Both the position numbers and the translations under genes were made by a program. Of a DNA stretch of 64,000 nucleotides, positions 36,435 to 45,146 are shown one piece after another. The DNA comes from Solirubrobacter pauli (GTDB lineage: Bacteria; Actinomycetota; Thermoleophilia; Solirubrobacterales; Solirubrobacteraceae), in the NCBI RefSeq assembly GCF_003633755.1, contig NZ_RBIL01000001.1, forward strand, positions 124,001 to 188,000, written 5' to 3'. How positions within the stretch are numbered: the stretch's first letter is position 1; the number at the start of each line of letters is the position of its first letter. Under the pieces are notes generated by a model. It worked only from the letters and a program-made list of their open reading frames with translations. It searched no databases and was not told the origin of the DNA.

Positions 36435-37367
36435 CTAAGGACGACGGGGCGGGCTGGAACTCATCGCCCGGTCGAGGTCGATGTCCGTGAACGACTTTGG
36501 GTCCTCGATCGGCTCGAGGTGCGTGAACAGCGTCGCGTGCGGGAGCCGCGCGCGCAGGTCGTCCTCGACGCGCTCGACCAGGTCGTGCCCGTGCTGGACG
36601 GTCCACGCCCCCGGCACGAGCACGTGCACGGAGACGAACGCGCGTGAGCCGGCCTGGCGGGTGCGCAGCGCGTGGAAGTCGATCCCCTCGCGTTTGCGGA
36701 AGCTCTGCAAGACCGCGTCGATCTCGGCGCGATCGTCGCCGTCGAGGCCACGGTCCATCAGGCCGTCCGCGGAGCGCCAGACGAGCGCTCCGCCGGTGAC
36801 GACGATGTTCACGGCGACCACGAGGGCGATGATCGGATCGAGGATCTCCCAGCCGGTGAGCGCGACGGCGGCGACGCCCGCGATCACGCCCGCGGACGTC
36901 CAGACGTCGGTGATGAGGTGCTTGCCGTCGGCCTCGAGGATGATCGAGCGCTCCGCGCGGCCGGCGCGCAGCAACACGAGCCCGACGCCGAGGTTGATCA
37001 GCGACGCGCCGGTGGAGACGGCGAGGCCGACGCCGGCGCTCTCGATCGGCTGCGGGTCGAGCAGGCGCCCGAACGCGGTGATGCCGATGGTCACGGCCGC
37101 GACCAGCACGAGCGTGCCTTCCACGCCCGCGGAGAAGTACTCGGCCTTCTGGTGCCCGTACGCGTGCTCCTCGTCGGCCGGCTTGAGCGCGAAGCGCAGC
37201 GCGAGCATCGCGACGATCGCCGCGACGAGGTTGACCACGGACTCCGCCGCGTCCGAGAGCAGGCCGACGGAGCCCGTCAGCAGATACGCGACGGTCTTGA
37301 GCGTGATCGTCGCCACCGCGGCGGCGACGGACAGCCACAGCAGCCGGAACAGCCGGTCGGACTTCAC
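36435..37367 (-). CDS. Cation diffusion facilitator (CDF) metal exporter
   Basis: 310 aa. Six membrane segments. The second contains GLLSDAAESVVNLVAA and the fifth ADGKHLITDVWTSAG, which supplies the H-x3-D metal site. The cytoplasmic C-terminus (FHALRTRQAGSRAFVSVHVL and VEDDLRARLPHATLFTHLEP) is the ferredoxin-like dimerisation domain. It exports a divalent cation (zinc, manganese or iron) from the cytoplasm in exchange for protons. The metal cannot be named from sequence. It follows the MFS gene by 24 bp. Confidence 0.94.
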   Translation of the reverse strand: MKSDRLFRLLWLSVAAAVATITLKTVAYLLTGSVGLLSDAAESVVNLVAAIVAMLALRFALKPADEEHAYGHQKAEYFSAGVEGTLVLVAAVTIGITAFGRLLDPQPIESAGVGLAVSTGASLINLGVGLVLLRAGRAERSIILEADGKHLITDVWTSAGVIAGVAAVALTGWEILDPIIALVVAVNIVVTGGALVWRSADGLMDRGLDGDDRAEIDAVLQSFRKREGIDFHALRTRQAGSRAFVSVHVLVPGAWTVQHGHDLVERVEDDLRARLPHATLFTHLEPIEDPKSFTDIDLDRAMSSSPPRRP

Positions 37368-37391
37368 CAGGAGACGGTACCTACCCGGGAC

Positions 37392-38735
37392 TCAGCGGCG
37401 CGGAATCAGCCGCAGCGTGAGCGCGGCGACCGCCGCCAGCAGCCCGGCGGTGACGACCAGCGCGACCGAGAGGCCGTCGGCGTAGGCGGCCGCGCCACCG
37501 TGCGCCGCATGCGAGACGACGATCGAGCCGAGCGCGGCCACGCCGAGCGTCGCGCCCACCTGGCGGCCGGCGTTGTGGATCGCCGACGCCATCCCGGTCC
37601 GCGCCGACGGCACCGCGGACACCGCCGTGGCGGTCGTCGGCGGCAGCGCGACGCCCGCGCCCGCGCCGAGCAGCAGCAGGGCGAGCCAGACGTCACCCGG
37701 CCCGTCGGCGCCACCGACCCGGCTCAGCAGCAGCGCGCCGACGGCCGCGCACAGCAGGCCCGTAGCGATCAGCGTGCGTGGCCGGACGTGCGCGGTGAGG
37801 CGACCGGAGACCGGCGCGAGCACCGCCACCGCTCCGCCCAGTGGCAGCAGCGCCAGCCCGGTCTCCAGCGGCGTGAGCTCCCGGAACGTCTGCAGGAACG
37901 CGGAGATGTAGACGCTCACGGCGAGCGTCGCGAAGAGGATCGTCGCCGCGGCGAGGTTCGCGGCGGCGAAGACCGGCCGGCGGACGAGCTCCAGGTCCAC
38001 CAGCGGCGCCGGGTGGCGCCGCTCGGCCGAGATGAAGACGAGCAGCGTGACCGCCGCGACCGCGAAACTCGCGAGCACCTCGGCCGACGTCCACCCGCGC
38101 GCCGGCCCTTCGATCAGCCCGAACACGAGCGCGCCGAGCGCCGCCGTGACCAGCAGCGCTCCGCGCACGTCGAAGCGGTGCGCGGCGCGCGCGGGCCGGT
38201 CGTCCGGGATGAACAACGGCGTGGCCGCCGCCAGCGCGAGCGCCACCGGCACGTTGACGCCGAACGCCCAGCGCCAGCCGAGTCCGGCCACGACCGCGCC
38301 CCCGATCAACGGCCCGACCGCCACGCCGAAGCCCGACCCGGCGCCCCAGACGCCGATCGCCCGGGCGCGCGCCAGCGGGTCCGAGACGGAGGCGGTGAGG
38401 ATCGCGAGCGAGGCCGGGAGGATGAGCGGCGGCCCGAGCGCCTGCACGACCCGGGCGGCGATCAGCACCTCGGGGCTCGGGGCCAGCGCGCAGGCGAGCG
38501 AGCCGGCGGCGAAGATCGTCAGGCCGGTGAGCATCGCGCGGCGCCGGCCGTAGCGGTCCGACAGCACGCCGCCGGCGACGAGCAGGGCCGCGAGCACGAG
38601 CACGTACGCGTCGACGATCCACTGCTCCTGCGCGCCGGACGCGTCCAGGTCGGCGCTGAGCGGTGGGAGCGCGACCGCGATCAGATTCGCGTTCGCGACG
38701 CTCATGACCTGCGCGATGACGAGGATCGCGAGCAT
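37392..38735 (-). CDS. MFS transporter, DHA2 (EmrB/QacA-like)
   Basis: 447 aa. The ATG directly abuts the TAG of the upstream aldolase gene (TAGATG), so translation is probably by re-initiation. Some 14 hydrophobic segments are present. Motif A GGVLSDRYGRRRAML is in loop 2-3 and the motif C-like GSGFGVAVGPLIGGAVV in segment 5, both hallmarks of DHA2 proton antiporters that expel drugs or metabolites. Cotranscription with a MocR regulator and a DHDPS-like aldolase suggests export of a metabolite handled by those proteins rather than general drug resistance. Confidence 0.9.
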   Translation of the reverse strand: MLAILVIAQVMSVANANLIAVALPPLSADLDASGAQEQWIVDAYVLVLAALLVAGGVLSDRYGRRRAMLTGLTIFAAGSLACALAPSPEVLIAARVVQALGPPLILPASLAILTASVSDPLARARAIGVWGAGSGFGVAVGPLIGGAVVAGLGWRWAFGVNVPVALALAAATPLFIPDDRPARAAHRFDVRGALLVTAALGALVFGLIEGPARGWTSAEVLASFAVAAVTLLVFISAERRHPAPLVDLELVRRPVFAAANLAAATILFATLAVSVYISAFLQTFRELTPLETGLALLPLGGAVAVLAPVSGRLTAHVRPRTLIATGLLCAAVGALLLSRVGGADGPGDVWLALLLLGAGAGVALPPTTATAVSAVPSARTGMASAIHNAGRQVGATLGVAALGSIVVSHAAHGGAAAYADGLSVALVVTAGLLAAVAALTLRLIPRR

Positions 38736-39578
38736 CTACAAGCCGAGCTCGTCCAGCACCGGGCCGACCTCGTCGGCGGGCGCCGGGCGGAGCGGGCGCG
38801 GCAGGTTCGGCTCGCCCGTGAACCCGCGCAGGACGGCCGCGGTCGCGACCACGCGGATGCCGCCGTAGCGGCGGAACAGGTCCCACAGCGGCTCGAGGTC
38901 CACGTCCTCCCCACGTGCGATCGCGAGCGCCGGCTCCGGGAACAGGCCGCCGATGACGCTGAACCAGACGTCGGCGCCGGCGCGCAGCGCCTCCGCGGCG
39001 AACCAGTCGCCGCTCACGCCGAGCGCGACCGACTCCGGGACCCGCGCGCGCAGGCCCGCGATGCGCGCGGCCGCGCCGTCGCCGGGCAGCTTGATCGCAC
39101 GCACGTGGGGCAGCTGCGCGATCGCCACGTGCAGGTCGTCGCTGAACGCGAACTGCGTGGTCCGCGGGTTGTCGTAGACGCACAGCGGCACCGACAGCTC
39201 GGCGGTGACGTCGCTGTAGAGGCTCAGCACCTCGTCGTCGGTGAGCAGCTGGTAGGAGACGGGCGCGAGCAGCACCGCGGACGCGCCGGCGGCCTGCGCG
39301 TCGTGCGCATGGGCGAGCACGTCACGCGTGCGCAGCGCCCCGATCCCGACCATGACGGGCACGCCCTGCGCGGCTTCCACCGCCAGCCGCGTGAGCCGGG
39401 CGCGTTCCGTGCGCTGCAGGTACGCGTAGCTGCCGGTGCTGCCGAGCGGCGCGATCGAGTCGACGCCGGCCTCGGCCAGGCGGGCCACGAGCCGCGCGAA
39501 CGCGCCCTCGTCGATGCCGTCCTCGTCGAGCGGGGTGAGCGGGAAGGCGCTGAGTCCGGTGAACATGGGGAGGCTCAT
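38736..39578 (-). CDS. DHDPS/NAL-family aldolase
   Basis: 280 aa. The ATG at 39578 overlaps the MocR stop as ATGA. The TIM-barrel family markers are FTGLSAFPLTPLDEDGIDEG, PLGSTGSYAYLQRTER (in place of GTTGE), CVYDNPRTT with the active tyrosine (about Y135) and VRAIKLPGD with the Schiff-base lysine (about K163). It condenses or splits a 2-oxoacid such as pyruvate with an aldehyde. The GSTGS variation makes lysine-pathway DapA unlikely and a catabolic aldolase or dehydratase more probable. The MocR and MFS neighbours support a dedicated small pathway. Confidence 0.88.
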   Translation of the reverse strand: MSLPMFTGLSAFPLTPLDEDGIDEGAFARLVARLAEAGVDSIAPLGSTGSYAYLQRTERARLTRLAVEAAQGVPVMVGIGALRTRDVLAHAHDAQAAGASAVLLAPVSYQLLTDDEVLSLYSDVTAELSVPLCVYDNPRTTQFAFSDDLHVAIAQLPHVRAIKLPGDGAAARIAGLRARVPESVALGVSGDWFAAEALRAGADVWFSVIGGLFPEPALAIARGEDVDLEPLWDLFRRYGGIRVVATAAVLRGFTGEPNLPRPLRPAPADEVGPVLDELGL

Positions 39579-40855
39579 TTCTTGGCGGTCTTCAGGGCGG
39601 TGGCGAAGGCTTCGGCCTGCTCCGGGGTGAGCGTGGCCGTGGTGACGCGGAGGGCGTGGCGGGTCGGACCACCGACGGCGAACGCGCTCGCCGGCCGCAC
39701 GTGGAAGCCGAGGTCGGCGAGCGCGGCGGTGACGCGGTCGGCGTCGCCGGGCACGTCGACCCAGACGTTCAGGCCGTCGGGCGGGATCGCCACCGGGACG
39801 TCCAGCGCGTCGACGAGCAGCCGGGCGCGCTCGTGGTAGGCGGCGCGGGCACGGGCGACGAGGCCCGCGGTGGCCTCGTCCTCGAGCAGGTGGGCGGCGA
39901 GCCGCTGCAGCAGGTGGCTGACCCACGCGGGCGCGAGCCGGGCGCGTACGTGCGCCGCGGTCACGTCGTCGGCGGCGAGCACCGCGACGCGCAGGTCGGG
40001 CCCGAGGAACTTGGTCACCGAGCGGACGAGCGCCCAGCGCGCGGTCTCCGGCGGCGTGACGCGCTGGTAGGTGGCCTGCGCGAGCGCGGAGAAGTGGTCG
40101 TCCTCGATCACGAGCACGTGCGGGAAGCGCGCCAGCACCGCCCGCAGCTCAGCGGCGCGGGTGGCGGTGAGGCTCGCGCCGGTCGGGTTCTGGGCGCGCG
40201 GCGTGACCACGACGGCGCGCACCCCGGCGGCGAGCGCGCGTTCGAGGCCGTCCGCCGTCATGCCGGCCGCGTCGACCGGCACCGGCACGGCCTCGAACCC
40301 GCTCAGCCGCAGCGTGCCGATGTGCGCGAGGAAGCACGGGTCCTCGACCGCGACGGCGTCGCCGCGCGTGAGGTGCGCGGCGAGCACGCGCTCGACCGCG
40401 TCGACGGCACCGTGCGCGACGACGACGGTGAAGGCCCGCGCGACGTCGGCTGTGAACGTGCGCTCGGCCCAGTCGACCAGTCGCGGATCCTCGGCGGGGA
40501 GGCCGTACAACACGGGCTCGTCCGCGTCTCCCGTGCCCGGGAGGCGCAACTCCGGCAGCAGGCGGGGGTCCGGGTTGCCCGAGGCGAGGTCCACGAGCGC
40601 GGACGCGGCGGCGCCCTCACGCGTCAGCTCCGGCAGCCCGGCGATCGCGGTGCCGCCGCGGCCGTGCGTCTCGGCCACGCCGGCCGCGACGAGGTGGCGG
40701 TACGCGGCGGCGACGGTGTTGCGGTTCACGCCGAGGTCGGCGGCCAGCGCGCGGATCGGCGGCAGCATCGCGCCGGCGGACAGCTCGCCCACGCTGACGA
40801 GGTCGCGAACGCTGCCCGCGATCTCCTCCGCCGTCCGTCCGCCGATGCTGTTCAT
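39575..40855 (-). CDS. MocR/PdxR-type regulator (GntR HTH fused to aminotransferase fold)
   Basis: 426 aa from ATG 40855. The GntR winged helix (IAGSVRDLVSVGELSAGAML, then LAADLGVNRNTVAAAYRHLV) is followed by a class I aminotransferase-like domain with TPRAQNPTGASLT and the PLP-lysine context RSVTKFLGPDLRVAVLAADD. MocR proteins use PLP or an amino-acid adduct as the signal and usually control neighbouring transport or amine-metabolism genes, along with themselves. Its own promoter carries an 18-bp perfect palindrome. A start upstream of 40855 would fall inside that promoter. Confidence 0.92.
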   Translation of the reverse strand: MNSIGGRTAEEIAGSVRDLVSVGELSAGAMLPPIRALAADLGVNRNTVAAAYRHLVAAGVAETHGRGGTAIAGLPELTREGAAASALVDLASGNPDPRLLPELRLPGTGDADEPVLYGLPAEDPRLVDWAERTFTADVARAFTVVVAHGAVDAVERVLAAHLTRGDAVAVEDPCFLAHIGTLRLSGFEAVPVPVDAAGMTADGLERALAAGVRAVVVTPRAQNPTGASLTATRAAELRAVLARFPHVLVIEDDHFSALAQATYQRVTPPETARWALVRSVTKFLGPDLRVAVLAADDVTAAHVRARLAPAWVSHLLQRLAAHLLEDEATAGLVARARAAYHERARLLVDALDVPVAIPPDGLNVWVDVPGDADRVTAALADLGFHVRPASAFAVGGPTRHALRVTTATLTPEQAEAFATALKTAKK

Positions 40856-40861
40856 GCCACT

Positions 40862-40891
40862 ATCGTATCTTTGTCCTAGGACAAAGCGCAA
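40862..40891 (-). promoter_or_regulatory. Promoter with palindromic operator in the spacer, MocR operon
   Basis: On the minus strand a -35 TTGCGC (40891-40886), an 18-base spacer and a -10 TACGAT (40867-40862) precede the ATG at 40855 by six bases. The perfect palindrome CTTTGTCCTAGGACAAAG (40869-40886) fills the spacer. The start site would fall at or next to the ATG, so the transcript is likely leaderless. The MocR protein is the natural candidate to bind here. Confidence 0.75.
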
Positions 40892-41006
40892 GCCATTCGT
40901 GGACCAACCGTCCAAAGGTTCCGTTAAGCCAGCCCCCTAAGCTCCACGGGACATATGAGTCGCCGCTCCCTTGGTCGATGACCGACGACCCCAGCTGTAG
41001 TCCCAA

Positions 41007-41032
41007 GCGCGCCCCCGTCCGCGGAGGCGCGC
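41007..41032 (+). promoter_or_regulatory. Leader hairpin masking the ribosome site of the CorC-like gene
   Basis: GCGCGCC (41007-41013) and GGCGCGC (41026-41032) form a 7-bp stem whose 3' side ends one base before the ATG. It encloses or overlaps the only ribosome-binding sequence, GGAGG (41023-41027). It may be a thermally or ligand-controlled translation switch, or simple GC-rich structure. The rest of the 178-bp gap from 40892 shows no ORF. Confidence 0.4.
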
Positions 41033-41033
41033 G

Positions 41034-42371
41034 ATGATCGAAATCCTCCTCATCCTCGGCGCCCTGGCGCTGATCGTGGCGTGCGGTGCGTTCGTGGCCG
41101 CCGAGTTCTCCTTCGTGACCGTCGACCGCGGCACGGTCGACCGCGCGGCCGACGCCGGTGACCGTCGCGCGAAGGGCGTCCAGAGCGCGCTGCGCTCGCT
41201 GTCGACGCAGCTGTCGTCCGCGCAGGTCGGCATCACGGTCACCAACCTGCTGATCGGCTTCATGGCCGAGCCGGCGATCGCCGACCTGGTCGACGCGCCG
41301 CTCGAGTCCGCCGGCCTGCCCGAGGGCATGGTCCCGGGGGTCGCGCTCGCGATCGCGCTCATCCTCGCCACCGGCACCACGATGGTGTTCGGCGAGCTCG
41401 TGCCCAAGAACCTCGCGATCGCCAAGCCGCTCGCGACCGCCAAGGCCGTGCAGGGCTTCCACCGCGGCTTCACGCGCGCGGCGCACCTGATCGTGTCCGC
41501 CTTCAACGACACCGCCAACGCGATCCTGCGCCGGATCGGCGTCGAGCCGCAGGAGGAGCTCGCGTCCGCGCGCTCCGCCGAGGAGCTCGCGTCGCTCGTG
41601 CGCCGCTCGGGCGAGCAGGGCACCCTCGAGACCAGCACCGCCGCGCTCCTGCAGCGCTCGCTCGCGTTCGGCGAGCGGCGCGCGCACGAGATCATGACCC
41701 CGCGCGGCCGGGTCGTCACCGTCTCCGAGGACGACCACGTCACCGCGGTCGTCGAAGCCGCGCGTGAGAGCGGCCGCTCGCGCTTCCCCGTGCTCGGCGA
41801 CAACGGCACGTTCTGCGGCATCGTGCACGTCAAGCACGCGGTCGCGGTGCCGTTCGAGCGCCGCAGCGACGTCAGGGTCGGCGAGGTGATGGGCGAGCCC
41901 GTGCTCGTGCCGGCCAGCCTCGAGCTCGACGACCTGCTCGACCAGCTGCGCGCCGGCGGCCTGCAGATGGCGCTCGTCGTGGACGAGTTCGGCAACGTGG
42001 ACGGGCTCGTGACGCTCGAGGACCTCGTCGAGGAGATCGTCGGCGAGGTGCGCGACGAGCACGACGAGGACGAGGAGCGCGCGCGCCGCGAGGGCGAGAA
42101 CGCCTGGGTGCTGTCCGGCCTCATGCGCCCCGACGAGGTGGAGCAGCTCGTCGGCGTGCGCCTCCCCGAGGACGACGACTACGAGACGATCGCGGGCCTG
42201 ATCGGCGACGTGCTCGCCCGCATGCCCGACGTCGGCGACTCCGTGACCGTGCGCGCCCACGACCAGGAGGTCACGCTGACCGTCCTGGCGATGGACGACC
42301 TGCGCGTGGACCGGATCCGGCTCACGCACGAGCCGATCGAGGTCGAGCTCAAAGAGGAGGACGAGGCATGA
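41034..42371 (+). CDS. CorC/CNNM-like hemolysin-family transporter (first)
   Basis: 445 aa. The N-terminal DUF21 membrane domain (ILLILGALALIVACGAFVAA to VALAIALILATGTTMVFGELVPKNLAI) is followed by two CBS domains (RAHEIMTPRGRVVTVSEDDH and VGEVMGEPVLVPASLELDD) and a C-terminal CorC_HlyC domain (DDYETIAGLIGDVLARMPDVG). Despite the hemolysin name, this family is linked to magnesium or cobalt efflux and magnesium homeostasis. It overlaps the next gene by four bases as ATGA. Confidence 0.92.
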   Translation: MIEILLILGALALIVACGAFVAAEFSFVTVDRGTVDRAADAGDRRAKGVQSALRSLSTQLSSAQVGITVTNLLIGFMAEPAIADLVDAPLESAGLPEGMVPGVALAIALILATGTTMVFGELVPKNLAIAKPLATAKAVQGFHRGFTRAAHLIVSAFNDTANAILRRIGVEPQEELASARSAEELASLVRRSGEQGTLETSTAALLQRSLAFGERRAHEIMTPRGRVVTVSEDDHVTAVVEAARESGRSRFPVLGDNGTFCGIVHVKHAVAVPFERRSDVRVGEVMGEPVLVPASLELDDLLDQLRAGGLQMALVVDEFGNVDGLVTLEDLVEEIVGEVRDEHDEDEERARREGENAWVLSGLMRPDEVEQLVGVRLPEDDDYETIAGLIGDVLARMPDVGDSVTVRAHDQEVTLTVLAMDDLRVDRIRLTHEPIEVELKEEDEA

Positions 42372-43414
42372 GCACCGGCCTCGCGATCGGCATCAGCGCC
42401 TTCCTGCTCGCCGCCAACGCGTTCTTCGTCGGCGCGGAGTTCGCGCTGATCTCCGCGCGCCGCAGCTCGATCGAGCCGCGCGCCGCGGAGGGCAGCCGCG
42501 CCGCCCGCACCGCGCTGCGGGCGATGGAGAACGTGTCCCTGATGATGGCGGGCGCGCAGCTCGGCATCACGATCTGCTCGCTCGGCCTCGGCTACCTCGG
42601 CGAGCCCGCGATCGCGCACGCGCTCGAGGGTCCGTTCGAGACGATCGGCATCCCGGAGGGCCTCGTGCACCCGGTCGCGTTCGCGATCGCGCTGAGCCTG
42701 ATCGGCTATCTGCACGTCGTGCTCGGCGAGATGGTGCCGAAGAACCTCGCGCTCGCCGGTCCGGACCGCGCGGTGCTGCTGCTGGCGCCGCCGATGGTGT
42801 GGATCGTCCGCGTGCTGCGCCCGGCCATCGCGCTCCTGAACTGGATCGCGAACCGCACGCTGCATCTGGTCGGCGTCGAGGCGCAGGACGAGGTCACGAG
42901 CGCGTTCACGCGCGACGAGGTCGCCGGCCTGGTCTCCGAGTCCGGCCGTGAGGGCATCTTGGACAAGAACGAGGAGCGGCTGCTGATCGGCGCGCTCGAG
43001 TTCGAGGAGCGCGACGCGCGCAGCGTCCTGCTCCCGCTCGCCGACGTGGAAGCCGTGCCGGTGGACGTCACGCCCGCCGAGGTCGAGGACGTCGCGGGCC
43101 GCACCGGCTACTCGCGCTTCCCCGTCCAGGAGGGCGACACGCTGATCGGCTACCTCCACCTCAAGGACGCGCTGGAGATCAAGGAGCGTCACCGCAACCG
43201 GCCGATCGCGCGCTCCTGGGTGCGCCCGCTCGCGGTCGTGAACGCGGCCGACCCCCTGCGCTCCGTGCTGGCGACGATGCAGCGCTCGAACGCGCACCTC
43301 GCCCGCGTCGACGACGCGGACGGCACCGTGCTCGGCGTCGCCGCGCTCGAGGACGTGCTCGAGGAACTCGTCGGCGAGATCCGCGACGACACCCAGCGCG
43401 TGTTGGCGCGTTGA
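42368..43414 (+). CDS. CorC/CNNM-like hemolysin-family transporter (second)
   Basis: 348 aa, ATG overlapping the upstream stop. The DUF21 membrane domain (AIGISAFLLAANAFFVGAEFALISARRSSIE; HVVLGEMVPKNLALAGPDRA) is followed by two CBS repeats (DARSVLLPLADVEAVPVD; GTVLGVAALEDVLEELVGEI). The C-terminal CorC domain of the first copy is absent. Pairs of long and short copies in one operon are frequent in actinobacteria and may form a heteromer. Confidence 0.92.
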   Translation: MSTGLAIGISAFLLAANAFFVGAEFALISARRSSIEPRAAEGSRAARTALRAMENVSLMMAGAQLGITICSLGLGYLGEPAIAHALEGPFETIGIPEGLVHPVAFAIALSLIGYLHVVLGEMVPKNLALAGPDRAVLLLAPPMVWIVRVLRPAIALLNWIANRTLHLVGVEAQDEVTSAFTRDEVAGLVSESGREGILDKNEERLLIGALEFEERDARSVLLPLADVEAVPVDVTPAEVEDVAGRTGYSRFPVQEGDTLIGYLHLKDALEIKERHRNRPIARSWVRPLAVVNAADPLRSVLATMQRSNAHLARVDDADGTVLGVAALEDVLEELVGEIRDDTQRVLAR

Positions 43415-43480
43415 CGCTGTCGAAGTAGCGCCCTCCGCTCGTCCCCTGCATGATCCGCAGGAGACGACCGGAGGTTCGAC

Positions 43481-43882
43481 ATGAAGGTGCTGCTGACGTT
43501 CTACGGCGAGGAGCTCACGGGGCTGGACTCCTCGCCGGAGCAGATCGCGCAGACGTTCGAGGGCTGGGGCGCGTTCGACGCGGCGACCCGCGCGGCGGGC
43601 GTGCTGATCGCGTGCGAGGGCCTGGAGACCGGTGACATGGCGACCACGATCCGCGTCGGCGCGGGCGACCGCCACGTCACCGACGGGCCGTTCATGGAGA
43701 CCAAGGAGCAGCTCGGCGGCTTCGCCCTGCTCGAGGTGCGCGACCTCGACGAGGCGATGGCGTGGGCCGCGCGCACGCCCTGGAACGGCGACGGCCAGAT
43801 CACCGAGATCCGCCCCGTCATGGACTACGAGCAGTACGCGGCGCGCCTGCAGGGCACCGGCCTGGAGGGCGCCACGCCCTGA
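43481..43882 (+). CDS. YCII/DGPF-domain protein
   Basis: 133 aa, ATG preceded by GGAGG. It opens [12 protein letters not shown] and carries the DGPF signature in [22 protein letters not shown], which names the family, plus [18 protein letters not shown] proteins are found next to ECF42 sigma factors. Their biochemical role is not established, though the fold resembles ferredoxin-like dimers such as YciI. It overlaps the sigma gene by four bases as CTGA, indicating tight coupling. Confidence 0.92.
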   Translation: MKVLLTFYGEELTGLDSSPEQIAQTFEGWGAFDAATRAAGVLIACEGLETGDMATTIRVGAGDRHVTDGPFMETKEQLGGFALLEVRDLDEAMAWAARTPWNGDGQITEIRPVMDYEQYAARLQGTGLEGATP

Positions 43883-45093
43883 CCGTCGACGCCGCCTACC
43901 GCGAGCACTTCGGCCGCGCGGTCGCGGCGCTGATCCGCTCCCTCGGCGACTGGGACGTCGCCGAGGACGCGGTTCAGGACGCCTTCGCCACCGCGGTCGA
44001 GCGCTGGCCGCGCGACGGCACGCCGCACGACCCGCTCGCGTGGATCGTCGCCGTCGCGCGCCGCCGGGCGCTGGACCGGCTCCGCCGGGACCGCACGCTC
44101 CGCACCCGGGTCTTGCCGGAGTTGGCGGCCCTGCCCGAGCGTGAAGCGGTGGAAGGGGTGACGACGCGCGTGCCCGACGAGCGGCTGCGGCTCATCTTCA
44201 CGTGCTGCCATCCCGCGCTGGCGCGCGAGGCCCAGGTGGCGCTCACGCTGCGGTTGGTCGGCGGGCTGACGACGGCCGAGGTGGCGCGCGCGTTCCTCGT
44301 GCCCGAGCCGACGATGGCGCAGCGGCTGTCGCGGGCCAAGGCGAAGATCCGCGTCGCGCGGATCCCGTTCCGCGTGCCGCCCGACGCGGCGTTGCCGGAG
44401 CGGCTCGGCGCGGCGCTCGACGTCGTCGCGCTCGTCTTCAACGAGGGCTATGCGGCGAGCGCGGGTGACGCGCACATCCGGCGCTCGTTGTGCGCCGAAG
44501 GGGTGCGGTTGGCCGCCCTGCTCGCACGGCTGATGCCCGACGACCCTGAGGCGCTCGCGCTGCACGCCTTGCTGCTCACGCACGAGGCGCGGCGAGAGAC
44601 GCGCACCGACGCCGACGGCACGCTCGTCCTGCTCGAGGACCAGGACCGCGACCGCTGGGACCGGGCGATGATCGCCGAGGCCACGCGGCTCGCCACCCGT
44701 GCGCTGGCGACGAGCGTGCGTCCCGGCCGCTACGCGCTGCAGGCCGCGATCGCGCTCGAGCACGCCCATGCGCGCCGCCCGCAGGACACCCGCTGGACGC
44801 ACATCGCGGCGTACTACTCGCACCTGGCCGCGCTCGACCGCGACCCGGTCGTGGAGCTCAACCGCGCGGTCGCCATCGCGCTCGCGGGCGACCTGGAGGG
44901 CGGGCTCGCGCACATGGACGCGCTCGCACCCGCGCTCGACCGCTACCACTACTTCCACACCGCGCGAGCCGACCTGCTGCGCCGCCGCGGCGACACCGAC
45001 GCGGCCCGCGAGGCCTACGAGCGCGCGCTCGCGCTGGCCGGCAACGCCGCGGATCGCACGTTCCTCGATGGCCGGCTCGCCACGCTGAGGTGA
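43879..45093 (+). CDS. ECF42-type sigma factor with C-terminal TPR-like extension
   Basis: 404 aa. Region 2 is [20 protein letters not shown] with [17 protein letters not shown]. Region 4 reads [21 protein letters not shown] long helical extension after ~170 contains VFNEGYAAS and ends with TPR-like repeats ([20 protein letters not shown]). This extension and the adjacent DGPF gene define group ECF42, in which the extension rather than a separate anti-sigma factor controls activity. No ATG, GTG or TTG fits: the frame starts at CTG 43879 with GGAGG at 43864-43868, overlapping the previous stop. Confidence 0.9.
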   Translation: MTVDAAYREHFGRAVAALIRSLGDWDVAEDAVQDAFATAVERWPRDGTPHDPLAWIVAVARRRALDRLRRDRTLRTRVLPELAALPEREAVEGVTTRVPDERLRLIFTCCHPALAREAQVALTLRLVGGLTTAEVARAFLVPEPTMAQRLSRAKAKIRVARIPFRVPPDAALPERLGAALDVVALVFNEGYAASAGDAHIRRSLCAEGVRLAALLARLMPDDPEALALHALLLTHEARRETRTDADGTLVLLEDQDRDRWDRAMIAEATRLATRALATSVRPGRYALQAAIALEHAHARRPQDTRWTHIAAYYSHLAALDRDPVVELNRAVAIALAGDLEGGLAHMDALAPALDRYHYFHTARADLLRRRGDTDAAREAYERALALAGNAADRTFLDGRLATLR

Positions 45094-45100
45094 GGACGAC

Positions 45101-45116
45101 GGCGCGACAACGCGCC
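45101..45116. terminator. Bidirectional hairpin between convergent genes
   Basis: GGCGCG, loop ACAA, CGCGCC, seven bases after the sigma gene stop and 30 before the stop of the convergent gene. Symmetric and usable from either side, though short and without a T-run. Confidence 0.4.
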
Positions 45117-45146
45117 GCGGCAGTCCGGCGCAGCGCTCGGCGCGGC

